Below, in pieces: positions 5,356 to 6,549 of a stretch of 6,549 nt of DNA. The stretch is taken from contig SKNK01000389.1 in assembly GCA_007120565.1 (NCBI GenBank), positions 1 through 6,549 of the forward strand, in the 5' to 3' direction. The position numbers and the translations under genes were made by a program. Position 1 is the first letter of the stretch. The number at the start of each line of letters is the position of its first letter. The notes under the pieces were generated by a model. That model saw only the letters and a program-made list of their open reading frames with translations, was not told the DNA's origin and did not search any database. Source of the DNA: Nitriliruptoraceae bacterium. Its GTDB lineage: Bacteria; Actinomycetota; Nitriliruptoria; Nitriliruptorales; Nitriliruptoraceae.

Positions 5356-6542
5356 CGGTCCCCCCCTGGGTTGGCAGGGCGGCCAAGCAGGTCGGCCGCG
5401 TGGGCACGGGCCCAGCGATCCGCCATCAAGACCTCCTCGATCTCGGTGGGCTCACCAGGTCCGGTGGCCTCCCACCCTTCGAGGGTGGCCTCGACGATGT
5501 CGGCCATCGACAGGAAGTCGGTTGCCCCTTCGAGGAAGGCGTCGACGGCGACCTCGTTGGCCGCATTGAGGACCGCCGGATAGGTGCCTCGCTTGCGCCC
5601 CGCATCCTCAGCGAGATCGAGCGCACGGAAGCTCTTGCGGTCGACCGGCTCGAAGGTCAACTCCTGCGGTCGGGTCCAATCGCAAGAGGTGAAGGTCGAT
5701 GCCGTTCGCTGTGGCCAGGACAGCGCGACCTGGATGGGGAGGCGCATATCTGGAGGGGAGAGCTGAGCCAAGGTCGATCCGTCGATGAACTCCACCATGG
5801 AGTGCACGACCGACTGCGGATGCACCACCACATCCAGGTCATCCCACGAACGGTCGAAGAGCAGGTGCGCTTCGATCAGCTCCAGACCCTTGTTCATCAG
5901 CGACGCCGAGTTGACGGTGATCACCGGACCCATCGTCCACGTGGGATGCGCGAGCGCCTGGGCGGGGGTCACGGCCGCCAACTCATCGCGGCTCCAGCCA
6001 CGGAACGGGCCCCCGCTGGCGGTGAGTACGAGGCGGGCTACCTCATCGCGGCGACCTCCGCGCAAGCACTGCAGCAGCGCCGAATGCTCCGAGTCGACCG
6101 GGATCAGGTGGCTGTCCGTGCCGCCCGCCCGCTCCGCGGCGGCTACCACCAGGTCGCCGCCGACGATGAGGCTCTCCTTGTTGGCCAGGGCTACCGGTGT
6201 GCCCTGCTGGAGAGCGGCAAGGGTCGGTTCGAGCCCAACCGCGCCGGTGATCCCGTTGACACACAGGTCCGCGTCGGATCCGGCGAGCGAGACGACCCCG
6301 GCGGGGCCATCGAGGACCTCAAGGTCGGGTCGGGAGTGTGACAACCGTTCGGCAGCGCGGCGATCGGCGATCGCGACCCGGGTCACGCCAAGCTGGTCGG
6401 CCTGTTCGGCGAGCTTCTCGCCGTCGCCGCCAGCTGCCAGGCCAACCACCTCGAAGCGGTCAGGGTGCGCTTCCAGGACCTCGAGGGTCTGGACCCCGAT
6501 CGACCCGGTGGCGCCGAGCACCAGCACGCGGCGCCGGGTCAA
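5352..6542 (-). CDS. dxr: 1-deoxy-D-xylulose 5-phosphate reductoisomerase
   Basis: This enzyme catalyses the first committed step of the MEP isoprenoid pathway: NADPH-dependent rearrangement and reduction of DXP to MEP. The protein has 396 residues, a normal length. The N-terminal Rossmann domain opens with the NADPH motif GATGSIG (10-16), and LANKES is at 119-124. The metal ligands are D150 and E152 (PVDSEHSA) and E221 (SLMNKGLE). Substrate contacts include TASGGPF (174-180), the flexible loop HPTWTMG with W202 (199-205), and N217/K218. HPQSVVHSMVEFIDGS (241-256) and the C-terminal helical domain (NAANEVAVDAFL) are also typical. No key residue is missing. The start given is the TTG at 6542-6540, the first possible start visible. 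The frame stays open to the window edge at 6549, so the true start may be upstream, or the GTG at codon 6 may be used. The stop overlaps the protease ATG, implying coupled translation. Confidence 0.96.
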   Translation of the reverse strand: MTRRRVLVLGATGSIGVQTLEVLEAHPDRFEVVGLAAGGDGEKLAEQADQLGVTRVAIADRRAAERLSHSRPDLEVLDGPAGVVSLAGSDADLCVNGITGAVGLEPTLAALQQGTPVALANKESLIVGGDLVVAAAERAGGTDSHLIPVDSEHSALLQCLRGGRRDEVARLVLTASGGPFRGWSRDELAAVTPAQALAHPTWTMGPVITVNSASLMNKGLELIEAHLLFDRSWDDLDVVVHPQSVVHSMVEFIDGSTLAQLSPPDMRLPIQVALSWPQRTASTFTSCDWTRPQELTFEPVDRKSFRALDLAEDAGRKRGTYPAVLNAANEVAVDAFLEGATDFLSMADIVEATLEGWEATGPGEPTEIEEVLMADRWARAHAADLLGRPANPGGDR

Positions 6543-6549
6543 CCGGCCA

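Noticed and set aside
4669..6341. Long plus-strand frames (4669-5583 and 5400-6341) opposite rseP and dxr
   Set aside because: Both are shadows of well-supported genes, and neither shows a recognisable motif.
1..6549. Novel defence system, mobile element or CRISPR array
   Set aside because: Every long coding region is a conserved housekeeping gene in a conserved order; no transposase, integrase, regularly spaced repeats or change in base composition was seen.

Overview
The window is a compact stretch of core bacterial housekeeping genes, all read from the minus strand. The DNA is GC-rich (about two thirds G+C by eye). GTG and probable TTG starts are used next to ATG. The gene order, read in the direction of transcription, is dxr, rseP-type site-2 protease, ispG, then rimP, nusA, ylxR and the start of infB. 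The first trio (dxr-rip1-ispG) and the second set (rimP-nusA-ylxR-infB) are each typical of Actinomycetota. The protein sequences (actinobacterial-looking DXR, IspG and NusA, and a YlxR protein with its GRGA motif) fit a high-GC actinomycetote, perhaps a deep-branching class. That finer placement is inference only.

Region by region, going down in coordinate (that is, downstream): 6542-5352 is dxr, whose true start may lie just outside the window. It overlaps by an ATGA junction with the membrane protease gene at 5355-3934. A 111-base gap follows, with one small hairpin. Next is ispG, with a GTG start at 3821 and its end at 2664. The only long non-coding stretch is 2341-2663 (323 bases). It has several inverted repeats, including a perfect 26-bp palindrome and a pair of competing hairpins close to rimP. 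It probably holds the end of the isoprenoid/protease transcript and the leader of the rimP operon. The rimP (2340-1858), nusA (1838-483), ylxR (384-55) and infB (58 to the window edge) genes follow with short gaps or overlap.

Two functional themes meet here. DXR and IspG catalyse the first committed step and the penultimate step of the MEP route to isoprenoid precursors, with a regulated intramembrane protease gene placed between them. RimP (30S maturation), NusA (transcription elongation, termination and antitermination), YlxR (RNA-binding or nucleoid-associated protein) and IF-2 (translation initiation) form the conserved transcription-translation operon. Compared with the commonly seen actinobacterial arrangement, the two clusters are directly adjacent, with no proS or other gene between them.

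No mobile element, CRISPR array, RNA gene or obviously novel system was found. The points most worth a second look are the structured ispG-rimP intergenic region, an unusual insertion and an altered GPxxN-type motif in the site-2 protease, and a long acidic tail on NusA.
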